The position numbers were made by a program, and so were the translations under genes. Below, piece after piece: positions 46,131 to 57,520 of a stretch of DNA of 64,000 nucleotides (position 1 is the stretch's first letter; the number at the start of each line of letters is the position of its first letter). The DNA comes from Podaxis mareebaensis (lineage: Eukaryota; Basidiomycota; Agaricomycetes; Agaricales; Agaricaceae). Below the pieces are notes generated by a model. It did no database searches. It was not told where the DNA came from and worked only from the letters and a program-made list of their open reading frames with translations. The stretch covers positions 124,001-188,000 of the forward strand of contig JAEUWP010000097.1 of NCBI GenBank assembly GCA_018524725.1, given 5' to 3'.

Positions 46131-46747
46131 CGCCTTATGCACGGAAACATTCAGGCTTCGTTGATGGGCCCTAAGCATGGTAATATATAGGCTCTAGGTT
46201 GGGACTATATCCATATGTCAGGAATGAGCATTCTGCTATCTGTTTCTACACCTTGTATGTACTTGTATTTTGCACGAAGTTATTTATGTGTTTAGTTGGA
46301 GAGTCCAATGGAGGTTTCGGGCCGCTGCGCCATTTCTCAATCAAGTCATGTGATGTATTGCAACAGCCAAAGGACTCGGCAAGCTGATGGGCAAGTAACG
46401 ACAGGTAACGACTAAGCTCAGTTCAACCACCGCATGTTTGCCACGACAGGGGCAGAAAAGTCTCCTCTTCTTTTGTAACAAAGGATAGCTTTACGAAGCA
46501 CTAATCAGGATACCCGCCGAACGTGGTTTTCTCTTCTCCTTTTCTTTTAATCGTCAGCCGAACCTAGCCGACCGCCTGCGGAATCCAGGTAGGTGCTCAC
46601 ACTGCTGCGGTACACCATTCAGTCTCTAAGCTGGGAGTGGACCTCAGGCTCTATCACTCGATACACCTGCGACACCAAATATTTGTACTTCGTTATCCTT
46701 CGGCCTCAACCCTTGCGCCAGTTTACTCGCGTTGAGGAATTCGAACC
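46131..46747. other. Intergenic, nothing recognised
   Basis: 3' flank of copy C and promoter/leader of the SNARE gene. No other feature was seen. Confidence 0.45.
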
Positions 46748-47700
46748 ATGTCCTCGAGCACCAAGTCACTCGCGAAGCTCACCTCTCTTTCCACACAAAC
46801 TTTGTCATTCCTCCTTGAACGGCAACGTCTCCAGTCGCTTCCCTCTGCCTCACTGAATCCGAGTTCTCAACCAAGGAGTCTACATGCAGCACAGATCACC
46901 AAGAATCTTCAACAACTCCGGATTGGAATTCTGGAGATGGAAGAGAAGGATGGCAGAACAGAGGCTGTAGCTCTACTACGAGGACAATATGAGCGGATGA
47001 GGGCAATGCTAGGAAGCAATGCAGACGATATCCATGTTGAAAGGTAAGTCTATCCTTTTGATGCTTGGACAAAGGCCCGACATTGACATATCTAACAACT
47101 ACTCCAGTTTGGACCCACCCGCACCTCCTCAGCCTGCCTCCATCTCTTCATCGAGCACGGACTCCCTTCCGCGTGCACCCTCGCCACCTGTCGTTCTACC
47201 GCCGACGCCACCCCGTAAAAATAGTGGGGAATTTAATTATACACCTTACAAAGATGACCCGGATGCTCAATCTCCGCTTGATGATGCTGGAATCATGCTT
47301 CAGCAACGGATGATGATGAATGGTATGCTCTTCCGGTCACCCTGAGCGTTCCTGTATCTAAAGCACTTCTCAACTCTTATAGAACAAGATGATTATTTGG
47401 ACCGCCTTTCACAATCGGTCACCCGGCAACATCACATCTCATTACAAATCAATGATGAATTGGACGTTCATTCTGGGCTCCTGGAAGAGCTTGACACCGA
47501 TATCGATCACACTCATTCCCGTCTAGGAAGTGCGCGGAGAAGACTGGACCGGGTGGCTCAAGGAGCGAAGGAGAACAGTGAGTGCCTCGCGGTTTGATAC
47601 GATTCTTCCCGTTCAATGTAAATGTTACTCAGGTTCAGTTGTTGCTATTGGCGTGATCATCTTTGTTCTCCTGATTCTCATCATCATATTCAAGACATGA
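46748..47700 (+). CDS. Qc-SNARE, syntaxin-8/Syn8-like
   Basis: Four exons (46748-47043, 47108-47322, 47383-47577, 47633-47700) join in frame to 257 aa. The N-terminus (SLAKLTSLSTQTLSFLLERQ... KNLQQLRIGILEMEEKDG) is helical. A Ser/Pro-rich linker (PPAPPQPASISSSS...PPTPPRK) follows. The SNARE motif begins LDRLSQSVTRQHHISLQIND and carries the zero-layer Gln in SLQINDELD, then HSGLLEELDTDIDHTHSRL. A C-terminal anchor (VVAIGVIIFVLLILIIIF) ends with KT-stop. This is the layout of a tail-anchored Qc-SNARE of the endosome/vacuole or late Golgi. The subfamily (syntaxin 8 versus Tlg1-like) is inferred from overall layout. Confidence 0.82.
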
Positions 47701-48229
47701 TTTATTGATTTATCCTTCCATTGGTTGGGGTTTGATTGTCATTTTCTCCTTTTTTTGGTTATTTATGGTGTTCTTGTCGACGCTATCACCGTTCCATTAC
47801 TTGCCAGTTCCTGCATCAATATACCTATTACGTCCCGTATGGTAGGATCTGGTCCTTGTTGGTTCCTTCGCCCTTTCATGAAGTGGCCCGTAATAACTTG
47901 GCCTTTCGAGAAATCCGTATTGTGTCTATTTATAGACCACGAGTCAATCTGCTTACCATACGTCAGTTGGTTGCCCCTGCACGAGAATGAGAATGGGTCT
48001 AATGACATTAATGACTGTATGTGCAGAATAATTGAGTCTCGTTCGAACACTGCCCCGTAAAAACGACATAAGCTTGTTGCTCTGACATTCGATACAAAAT
48101 TATAGTTGTAATGTTATAGGTGACCACGGCTGTCCATCAAGTCCGAGATGGCAACAATCCCACTCCTACTGAAGGATGGTGACAGTAACTTTCTTACAAT
48201 CTTTTGCCGTAACGCCGTCCAAGGAAGAG
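47701..48229. other. Intergenic, nothing recognised
   Basis: Convergent 3' flanks of the SNARE gene and the hydrophobin relic. No supported gene was seen. Confidence 0.4.
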
Positions 48230-48579
48230 AATTAGCAATGGCTCCGCTCAACCAGTGCAGATGTCTTAGCGCACCGAAGCCGCCAGTGCAGCAGTAGACA
48301 TTAATAAATATCATTGTGTCGGAGGCTACATGTAGTACCATGAGTTGTTTCTGTAACCATCAAATTCGCGTCGGCGGTACGTATCACTGAGCTAGGTCTG
48401 TAATACGAGGGGTGCAGTTTACGCCAACATCGGGGTTGGAAGTAACCTCATTTCCAATAGGAGGAGCGGATTGCTCATTGCAGCAAAGCAGTAGCCCGGA
48501 ATCGGAGCATTCGACTGGAATGTTGGCGGCGAGAGTGGTAGAAGCACAAGTGAAGAGGGCGATGAATTTGAGGAGCATG
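48230..48579 (-). pseudogene. Hydrophobin-like remnant
   Basis: On the minus strand a signal peptide (MLLKFIALFTCASTTLAA) precedes ECSDSGLLLCC, a 21-residue gap and GVNC, the Cys1 / Cys2-3 / Cys4 spacing of a class I hydrophobin. The frame then stops after TPRITDLAQ. Skipping a possible 81-nt intron brings in NVYCCTGGFGALRH, which resembles the Cys6-7 segment. Cys5 and Cys8 are missing on any joining, and the reading continues into non-hydrophobin sequence. It is most likely a decayed hydrophobin. A truncated expressed form cannot be excluded. Confidence 0.55.
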
Positions 48580-49320
48580 ATGACACTCTGAGTTCGTGGA
48601 CAGTGTAGTCTTCGTAAATGTCGGCTAAGCAGAGAGGGGCCATTTATGTGTCTCTGGAGGTGAGGTAATGTGTGTTTCTTCATCAGGGTTTTGAAGGGTG
48701 AGACGTTCTCAGTTTGAGTCTGATGTGTAGGCGCGAGTTCATTTACGCATGAAAATCGGTACCGCAGGGTACCGCCCACCAGTTTCATGTGTAGGGCTTA
48801 TGTTATTTTGCATATTGGCTCCGACCATTGGCATGCCCACGGTAGAATGATCGAGTTTATTCGCCATCCCTGTCATACATGCTCACATTTTTCAATCAGT
48901 GGGCCAGTGCAAAGGCGTTTGTGCTGCATGGTTTATATGACTCACTTTTCGGAGGATTCAGCGTGTCTTCCTTGACGTTCGGTTCCCCTAGTTTTGCCAG
49001 TGAGCACATGTTGGAGCAACACAGGGGCATCTAGGAATGCATGTTATATCAGAATGCACGCGTAGTCACCATGATGGACACCAGTATTGGCCAGCGCTCT
49101 CACTATCCCACCCCGGGCTCACCTCTTCAGTGTCCTCTCATGGTGTTCCGGGTTTCTGCGCCTGTCCCAGCAGACTCATCAGGTGCTGGGTGCGTTTTGA
49201 CATTACTGATGGATTGAAGTTTTGAACTGCGATTGGGTCTGTGCGAAAAACATTATGTGATGAAAGACACACAACCAGCGCTCATCAATCCCCCACCTTA
49301 TCCCGAACCTCCATCTATCA
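48580..49320. other. Intergenic, nothing recognised
   Basis: Lies between the hydrophobin remnant and the NLR pseudogene. Only short frames were seen, with no domain. Confidence 0.4.
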
Positions 49321-50919
49321 ATGCTGCTGGAATCTATAAAGACCTTTGTAGTCCGCTTCAAAAAGTGCAAAGCTCCAACAGTAGAAGCACAAGCAGTTTC
49401 CGATCTTGCCACGGCATCAAGGAGAACTGGCCCTGTACCTAGTTCACCACAAGCCACTACTGGTGCGAGTGCCAATCCTAACCCAATCGAAACAAGTACA
49501 GCAGCACTTCATGAAGGTGGGTAAATGCTATGATTAGTATAGTCAATTATTCACAGCCAGTAGGTCAATCACTTGTGGCCCCTGCTCCTGGATACTTTTC
49601 AAATGCCCATGATTTTGTTATCAACAACCCGACTATGGTTTCCTATGTCATTAACACTGGCAGGGCAGGTACAAACATACTCACTCCTGCAGTTGACCTT
49701 GACTCATCTTGTCATTAGTTCTCCAAATCTTCACACAGAAGAGAATTCCCAGTGCAGAGGTTGACTCCTCCACTTGCAATCCTCCTCCGAAATGCCATCC
49801 TGAAACTCGGAAGAGCCTGAGAGGCCGTATTATTCATTGGGTCATTGATCCAAACCATCATTGGAGGATGCTTTGGATATTGGGTCTGGCAGGAGTTGGC
49901 AAATCTGTAGTCACACAAACCATTGCTGAGGAATTCAAAGAACTAGGCTGTTTGGGTGCTTCTCTCTTTTTCTCCATATTGAATCACAGAGATGATCCAG
50001 ACAGTGTTATTCCCACACTTGCCTATCAGCTTGCAGTCAGACATCCCAAATACAAGCACATCATTACCCAGTGCCTCACTGATGACCTCACAATCCTTGG
50101 GAAGAACTGTCATACCCAGTTCAAGGAACTCATTATCAACCCTTTCCAAATCATCATGACCCAGCACATGTCCACTGTCCAACAACCATTGTTGATAATT
50201 GTGGATGGCTTGGATGAATGCAAAAGCAAGGTGGCCCAGTGCAAATTCATTGAACTCATCAGTGACCATGTATGGACAGTGAAGAAGTTTCCCATCACCT
50301 GGATGATCTGTAGTAGGCCAGAGTGGCACCTCAAGTACTTGCTCTCACAGCCAGACTTTCAGGTTACTTGCAAATGTGAGGAAATCTCAGTTGATGATGA
50401 TGAAGCTCAGCAAGATGTGGAGCATTTTCTGTGAGATGGGTTCTATGAAATTCACCTATGATACAGTGATCAGCTCGATCCTGACTGGCCACCAGAGGCC
50501 CACTTGTGATGTATATTCATTTCCACATCTGTGTTGTTTGCCTTTGCTTCAACCCTTATACTATTTGTCAGTGACCCAGAAGTGGGTGATCCAGATGGGC
50601 AGCTAAGGATCTGTATCAAGTTCCTAGGCAGCTCTGGTGCACCTGGGGCAATCCATCCATTGCATGCACTTGATCTCCTTTATTGACACATTCTGTCTAG
50701 CATTCCTGCAGACATTCTTCTGATCACAATGCAGATCCTTGGCATGTCAATTTGATACTCCCTGATATCTGCTCAAGTACAGGCCCACTTCCTTCACATT
50801 GATAAGTCTATGTTCTATTGCTCACTCAAGCTGCTGCATTCAGTCTTGGACATACCCTCCATTTCCAATGTGAGGGAATATCCCATCCACTTTTACCATG
50901 CCTCATTTGGAGATTACCT

Positions 50920-51103
50920 TGTAGAGCGAGTAAGCTCACTGGGTGCAAGGGCCCAGTAGTGTCGTTGACCTCAGGAGTACACCAACTAGTGGTGGAGACA
51001 ACTACATGATCACAGTAGAAGCTGAAGAAAGTAATCTACACCAGTGTATGTTAAATATGCCAATTTTCCCAATTTCCCACACAGCCATGTAGGTACCTCC
51101 ACA
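50920..51103 (-). repeat. Long terminal repeat (3' LTR of the minus-strand element)
   Basis: 184 bp, TG...CA, abutting the polypurine tract on its right. It is about 96% identical to the repeat at 51701-51884. Confidence 0.85.
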
Positions 51104-51215
51104 TCTCACCCTTTCTTTAAATAATGACGTCCTCATCATTCCCTCAACCCTACTACTGTTTCAGTTCCAAATGCAGATTGTGCAACTTCATATACATATG
51201 TACAAGGCTCTTGGT

Positions 51216-51298
51216 GAGTCAGTCAGTTGGTAGTCAGTTGTTCAGTCAGTTGTTGGTTGTTCAGTCAGTTCTGTCAGTCAGTTGTTCAGTCAGTTGAT
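51216..51298. repeat. TCAGT-rich tandem repeat inside the LTR element
   Basis: Many irregular copies of GTCAGT / GTTCAGTCAGTT lie in the element interior. This is simple-sequence expansion without coding value. Confidence 0.6.
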
Positions 51299-51700
51299 TC
51301 AAATGTCCAGTCTTTGCATGCAATATGTGGATGGGCTCATGAGCAAGGTCTTGGGTGAGGTAAGGCAATGATGTCATGATGGGTGATCAGGAAATGGTAA
51401 TGGGTGATGTGATGTGATAGTGTGATGATGATCTGATTGGGTGGCTGATGGCTAGTGGCCACTGGGGATTGATAGCACTTGTGGCCTCATGGGGTGCTCG
51501 TGGTGGTCGAGGAGCAGTGGTGGGGTAGTTGGCATGTACATGGTGTTGAATGAGCAAATGGTGAAGGGATATAGAAATGAGAGGAAGGTTGCAGAGGACC
51601 AACAAGGAGAGAAGGTCACAAAGACCAGAAGTGGACTGTCTTGACAAGTCCAGGGTATAGGTGAGGTCAGGATGTTGGGCCCCTCATGGTGGGCTCCAAT

Positions 51701-51884
51701 TGTAGAGCGAGTAAGCTTGCTGGATGCAAGGGCCCAGTGGTGTTGTTGACCTCAGGAGTACACCAACTAGTGGTGGAGACGACTACATGATCACAGTAGA
51801 AGCTGAAGAAAGTAATCTACACCAGTGTACATTAAATATGCCAATTTTCCCAATTTCCCACACAGCCATGTAGGTACCTCCACA
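51701..51884 (-). repeat. Long terminal repeat (5' LTR of the minus-strand element)
   Basis: 184-bp partner of 50920-51103. The primer-binding-like site lies directly to its left, and the target duplicate ACCT to its right. Confidence 0.85.
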
Positions 51885-52340
51885 ACCTCAGAGATCTGAA
51901 GTGCTCTGGTAACTTTTTTATTGATATATCAGCAGTGGAATGTGATGTTGCAACCCATTCCCTTCAATGGATGAACTACAAGCAACAGGCCTCACTTTGA
52001 GGTATGTAACTGTCATAATATACTTGGAATCATTGCTGACTCACAATGTATAAAACCTCACACAGAACTGGGATGGACATGAAATCTGGAAGAAAAACCA
52101 TTATGTGTACCTCCATCTGTCCTCTCCCTCTCCCTTCTTGTTGGATGGAGGGCTTGTCTCAATGTCTCTGGCATTGACATGCCAGACCTAATGAAGGAAC
52201 TGGAACAGTTCAATTTCAGTGCCCTAGAGGAAGTGGATGAGGACTTTAGTGAGTTTTTACACTGGCTTTTTACCTTGGTGAGTATGACAAGATATATATA
52301 CTCTATTTCTTGACAGACTTGGAATTGGATAGGACATGAC

Positions 52341-53980
52341 AAGCCAATCCCTCATCCACATTGCAGCAGATTGTCCTGCTCATCATTCCCAAAAGACCCT
52401 TCATGTTAGGCATTGCACTACCATGGTCCAGGCATATGAGTCATCATTTGGTCAAAATGTCTTTTCTGATCATCTTGCCATATTTCATGTGGGGAAGGAC
52501 AATATGGTGTGTGAGATTGCACTAACTGTAGTTGATGGTATTCCTCCCCCAAAGCCTGTACTTTATCTGTGTTGGAGAGATTGACAACTTTTAATTAGCT
52601 CAGTTATCAAAGCATGTCATGTAAAGAAAGTCCTTAAATCAGTTCAGTAGAGTGAATGACCTTATAGGAGTCCCTTTGTAGGCAAAGCTTGTTGTGGCTT
52701 AATTGATCTTGTAAGCAGTCATCTGGGATTAGTACCAATCCCAGCAGAAGGTGGACACTGGTCCTGTCATGGGTCCCAAGGCTCAACAAAGCAGCTGGTG
52801 CAAATGGTTGTCAGTGATCTCGGCAGTTACCCTAGCTTAGGGTTGCTGTAACAACTAATAATTCCCTTGCTTGACATGGTAGTGACAATTTTTGAGACAA
52901 TGGCTTCAAACTGAATAGGAAGCGACCAGATAATGGTGTGTTCACCCATTATCAGTTACTTCACCCTGAGTACTGGACCATCTGTTGCTGTTAGCACCAG
53001 GCCTGTAATGCATCCCAATATCAATAGTAATTGCTATGCTGACTGCCAGAGTACTTGTAAATCAAAGATATAGAGTGGAATTCACTTTTAGCCATGCCAG
53101 TGAGCCCAATTCAGGTCCTCAATTAGATCACTACAAGTACAAGGCTGGAGTGAAAAATGCATATTGGACCTGACCCATGGCAAGCATGCAACTAGTATAC
53201 CAATTGAATAGTATACAGTGGGAAATTCATGGGTATTTGGGGGTGTTCATTGAACAACTCTAATATTCTCCTGGCAGTAGCCTGCAAACAAATCATTGAA
53301 TGTATGCACAGAATTTTCTGCACATACTATAAAGGAAAGGTCGAGCACTGGAGAAGTCATTAGCATTCCCACATACATCAGAGAAACCTCTTGCAATTTT
53401 GCTATGCCTTCGTCACTAGAGATTAATAGTTTTACTATGATGTCCTTAATTCAATCACAGTAAGATATAATACTTGTAAATGTTTTACCCCCGTCACCAG
53501 CCGGGGACCCTCGATGCACCAAGCCCCGACCTAGGCACTCTCGACCTTGGGCCATGTTATCAGTAACGTTAAGCCCATTTCTTATTCGCTTCCGAAGCCA
53601 TTGTCTCGAAAGTTGACCATACCCTGCTTGACAATGGTTTCTGCGCCCCCATAATTCTATCAATCCGTCTCATCGTGTACATAAGCACAAATAACTTTAT
53701 TTTATCTACTAATCCCCGTGACTCATGTGCCAGACCCCTTTAAATGCACGCACTGGACAAACTGCTGCCAAGCAAGGGTCATTGAAGACGGCAGTCGACA
53801 CTTCTAGTCTTAGAAATCCACATGATTATGTAGCAATGCACTTCACATTTTAAGGACAAATTTACGGAATAGGCATGTAATCAAGTTTCTGAATCACGTG
53901 GTCTCGTTTATGACGGACGCGCCTGTTGCCGTTCGGATTTCTTGAGCCCAGTCCACCATCACCACGATATCTATTCCACC
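52341..53980. other. CpG-poor remnant DNA, then normal intergenic sequence
   Basis: An 82-aa frame at 52336-52584 matches nothing I know. Up to about 53450 the sequence is rich in TG/CA and almost free of CpG, as in the NLR pseudogene. From about 53470 CpG becomes common again. The last 120 bp are the promoter of the next gene. Confidence 0.5.
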
Positions 53981-56900
53981 ATGAATCCATACACACCCGG
54001 CCCACGAGTTGAACGGCGGAGGAAAACCTTTGCTTTGTCCGCAAGGGAATATACCAAGGTTCAATACTCCCATTTATCACCCCACCACGAGCCCTGACTC
54101 TCAATTCCGACAGATCACAGGAACAATCGCTTCGGTACGCCGAAATCGTATGCAAGATGGACTCGACGACGAAGTCGATGCGCAAATACATTATTCTCGT
54201 GAGGGAGGCTCTAAAAGTACGCCTAATGCATTAAACAATGCCGCGCTGAAAGTTTGATACATCTCTTCAGACCAGAATGAATCGTCGTTCATTGCGGAGA
54301 CGTCGTTCGTTCGTGCGCCGTTGAATTCCCGTGTTGTGTCGAACAACTCTGCACCCAAATCTAAAGAGAAAGGGAAGGCGAAGCAAGAGACGTTGGATCG
54401 GGTTCCACTGGAGATCCAGGAAGCTATGATTTTGGAAGATTTGCTTTATGTTTTGTTGGTAAGTGGAACGGTTCACTTGCTCAAGTAGTGGTGTTTTTCA
54501 TCGAATAGGGTGAAGGGCATTGAGGGAACATACATTACGTTCCATCCAGAGTATTCTGCAGAAGATGACGATCCACTACAAGGGATACGTTTTGTGGTAT
54601 CGCCTTCACTGGGTGAGAATTCATGGTTCTAATAGCTCGAACGTGAAGCTGAATCTTGACAGATTCGTCCCTTAGAGACCTGGTAGAGCGGATCCTTCCA
54701 TTAGGAACATACTACACCGCAATCTCAGCTTTTGTCGAGCATCGGAGCCATCTTGACTATGGTCTTGTCAATCACGCGTTGTGTGCGGCCATCCGTGACA
54801 TGCTCAAGGTCAGTCGCTGATCCAGTCAAACGACCATCACGTCTTCCAATCGTGCCATCCAGGACTATCAAACCCTCTTGTCCCAGCTTGAACATGCATT
54901 CAACAGTTCCCCGCAATTTTCGCTCCAAAAGCTCTGGTTCTATGTGCATCCAACAGTCCACACACTCTCCCTCATCTACCAACTCACCCTGGAGCTCGCG
55001 ACAGCCGATCAAGATGACTCTGCCTCACTTTCCTCATCCTCATCTGACATCGATCCGGAGGAAGAAGCTCGAAACGAAGCGCTAGGTCTGGGAGGCGCAA
55101 AACTGCGTGCTGTGCTTTCTGAGATTACGAAGAACGGTGTATCGGGCTCGAGTGGGATTGCAGTGAAAGGTGGTGAGGTGTTGGCGATTATTCATGATAG
55201 GATGCAGAATATGAGCGGAGATCCCACTGCGAGTACGATTTATGGGACGTTGCTGAAGGCTGCGGGGAAACCGTATGTGGATATGATTAAGGATTGGGTT
55301 ACCTCTGGAAAGCTTGTGGATCCATACGAGGAGTTGCTTGTGAAGGAGAGCAAATTCATCAACCGCGGGATTTTAGAGATGGATTATACAGATGAGTATT
55401 GGGAGAGGCGGTATACGGTGAGTGTTTTTATCTAAATTTTTGTTATGTATGCCAGCCCATGTCAATCCAAGTTGCGCGATGGGTCGACTTCGGCCTCCTC
55501 AAAACGATCACAAACCGGTGTTCCTCCACCGCGACCTAGTGGTCGATTGCCTGGAGGCGCATGTATACCTCCGCTTCTGGAGGGGTGGAAACATAAGATA
55601 CTGTTAGCCGGGAAATACCTCAATGTGATGCGAGAATGCGGTATTGAACTGAAGCCGGAGAACCTTCCGCCAGATGACGGGGAGCTTTCAATGGACAACG
55701 AGAAGTATGTACTCCTGAACACCTCTTTGGCTTCCAGCCTGACCTAAGTTTGTACAGATTTTATAAGTTTATTGAAAATGCGTATTCTTACGCTAACCGC
55801 ACACTCCTTCAACTCCTACTCAAGGATGAACAGCTGATACCCCGACTACGATCACTGAAACGATACTTCTTCCTCTCACAATCATCCTTCCTCACGCACC
55901 TTCTCGACCTTTCATCCACCGAACTGCGTAAAGCCTCTCGCTCAGCGTCGATTGTCAAGTTGCAAAGTTTGCTAGATCTAGCATTGAACACTGATGCACA
56001 AGGAGAAGACACGTTGTATCGTGAAGATGTCAAAGTGACGATGGCCGATAGTGGGCTGTACGACTTCTTGTTGAAAGTTGTTAATGTGCAGGGGATTGGA
56101 GGCCGAGGTGAGGAAGGGGCCGAGGATGGGAACGGTCATCAAGTACAAGAAGAACAGAAGAAGGAGAAGGATGATAAAAAGTCTATGCTTGGTATGTTTC
56201 ATCAGCTATTGTTATACACCATCTACAATGTCTGTGCCCCTCAACAGCGATCGATGCATTAACACTCGACTACACCGTCAAATTCCCTCTCTCCCTTGTC
56301 ATCTCTCGCAAAACAATCCTCCGATATCAATTACTCTTCCGTTTCCTCCTACACCTCAAACACGTCGAACAATCGCTTTCATCAATGTGGATCGAGCAAA
56401 AAACATCGCCGTGGCGGAAACTCATGCCACACCACCAAGATTTCGATCGGTGGAGACTACGTGTGTGTTTGTTGAGAGCAAGGATGTTGTCATTCGTACA
56501 GCAGATACTTGCGTTTGCGACATTTGAGGTTCTAGAGCCGAATTGGCGGACGCTAGAGGCGAAGTTGGAGAAGGTGACAACTGTGGACCAGTTATTGAGG
56601 GACCATGTCGACTTTTTGGATACATGTTTGAAGGAGTGTATGCTAACGAGTTCGAAGCTTTTGCGGGTACGGTTTTCCACTCTACTTTTCTCTGGTTCCC
56701 TGTTGAACCATTTTATAGGCGTATTCGCGTTTGATTGTGACTTGTTCGACCTTTGCATTGTATACGTCGAATTTCACAAAGTCGGCTAATCAGGCTATCG
56801 CGGCTGCGGAAACGCCAGAGGGAGACCAGGCCATGGCGAAGAGGTGGGACTTTCTGGGCAAGTTCGAGACTAATTTCAATCATTGGTGAGTTGGTGGGAA

Positions 56901-57048
56901 GACCGTTTTTAGACATCGGCTCATATGAGACACTTGTAGGTTCCAAGTGCATTTGGACTGCGTACAGTTCTATGCATCAAGCGAAAATGTTTCACTTCTT
57001 CCACTGGTTGTGCGCTTGAACAGTGTCAAGTCCGCGGCTTATAATTAG
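53981..57048 (+). CDS. Gamma-tubulin complex component 2 (GCP2, Spc97/Alp4 homologue)
   Basis: The start is ATG at 53981 (MNPYTPGPRVERRRKTF), then exons 53981-54058, 54114-54216, 54271-54458, about 54515 onward and several more, with a TAG at 57046-57048. N-terminal GRIP1 features are VPLEIQEAMILEDLLYVLL, GTYITF, LRDLVERILPLGTYYTAI and HALCAAIRDMLKDYQTLLSQLE. The middle has GRP-type blocks: WVTSGKLVDPYEEL and ESKFINRGILEMDYTDEYWERRY. The C-terminal GRIP2 part includes LDYTVKFPLSLVISRKTILRYQLLFRFLLHLKHVE in order and ends in VHLDCVQFYASS..PLVVRLN. GCP2 pairs with GCP3 to hold gamma-tubulin and nucleate microtubules at spindle pole bodies. An acidic/Lys-rich insert (about GEEGAEDGNGHQ) is species-specific. 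Confidence 0.88.
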
Positions 57049-57520
57049 TTTAGTTTCAGCCATTATTGTTCCCTTTTCGCATATCTTGATGCTTCATTGA
57101 TTTTTTTTTACTGTTTGATTACCGTACTCTACGAAGGAACCTATTTTCTCAATGATATCAGTTGGATAAAGGACTGTGTTGGAAAGGATCGCTACATTGT
57201 AATCTGCCGCCAGTACAGGAGGCGGTGCCATGCACCTGAGTGTTCCGAACCGTGTGTGTCAATTAATGAAACATGAGATCCACCGGAACACAACGTATCC
57301 ATGTGGGCGAAGCAACGAGAACAACAGAATCCCGATAGGAGGATATGATGGTCTACGGAGGTATGGAAGATCGCCGAAAAGGGCTTGTTTGTTTTGGAGA
57401 ATAGGCGTCAACAACTTCCATCACTGCCATCCACCCGTTCCACAACTTCCTACAACCACAACCTCCACGCAGCGAACGTCTCTAATCTCTAACGACTTGA
57501 AGTCTCACAACACCGGCAGG
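57049..57520. other. Intergenic, nothing recognised
   Basis: 3' flank of GCP2 and promoter of the CUE gene. No other signal was seen. Confidence 0.45.

Larger units (their letters stand above)
50916..51888 (-). mobile_element. Non-autonomous LTR retrotransposon (TRIM-like), 965 bp with 4-bp target duplication
   Basis: Two 184-bp direct repeats (50920-51103 and 51701-51884) start TG and end CA and differ at only 8 sites by eye, all transitions. They are flanked by ACCT at 50916-50919 and 51885-51888. Removing one ACCT and the element restores the NLR frame across DYL-RDL, so the boundaries are secure. On the minus strand a polypurine tract (AAAGAAAGGGTGAGA) abuts one LTR, and a primer-binding-like TTGGAGCCCACCATGAGG lies just inside the other, so the element runs right to left. 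The 597-bp interior has no gag or pol. Confidence 0.88.
49321..52340 (+). pseudogene. NACHT NLR pseudogene, split by an LTR element
   Basis: The reading starts MLLESIKTFVVRFKKCKAPT at 49321. It continues over small introns through the NLR leader HDFVINNPTMVSYVIN and KRIPSAEVDSSTCNPPPKC into a NACHT NTPase (LGLAGVGKSVVTQ Walker A; PLLIIVDGLDEC Walker B; ITWMICSRPEWHLK). The downstream helical part is recognisable (GAIHPLHALDLLY, YHASFGDYL, then RDLKCSGNFFID, and FLHWLF near the end). In-frame stops occur at 50432, 50459, 50507, 50684, 50753 and 51998, all TGA and without any frameshift in the readable parts. The gene is also interrupted at codon DYL by the LTR element at 50920-51884. Intact relatives act in fungal non-self recognition. 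It is non-functional here. Confidence 0.85.

Noticed and set aside
51216..51298. CRISPR-like or structured repeat array
   Set aside because: The repeats are short, irregular and without unique spacers, and they sit inside a retroelement.
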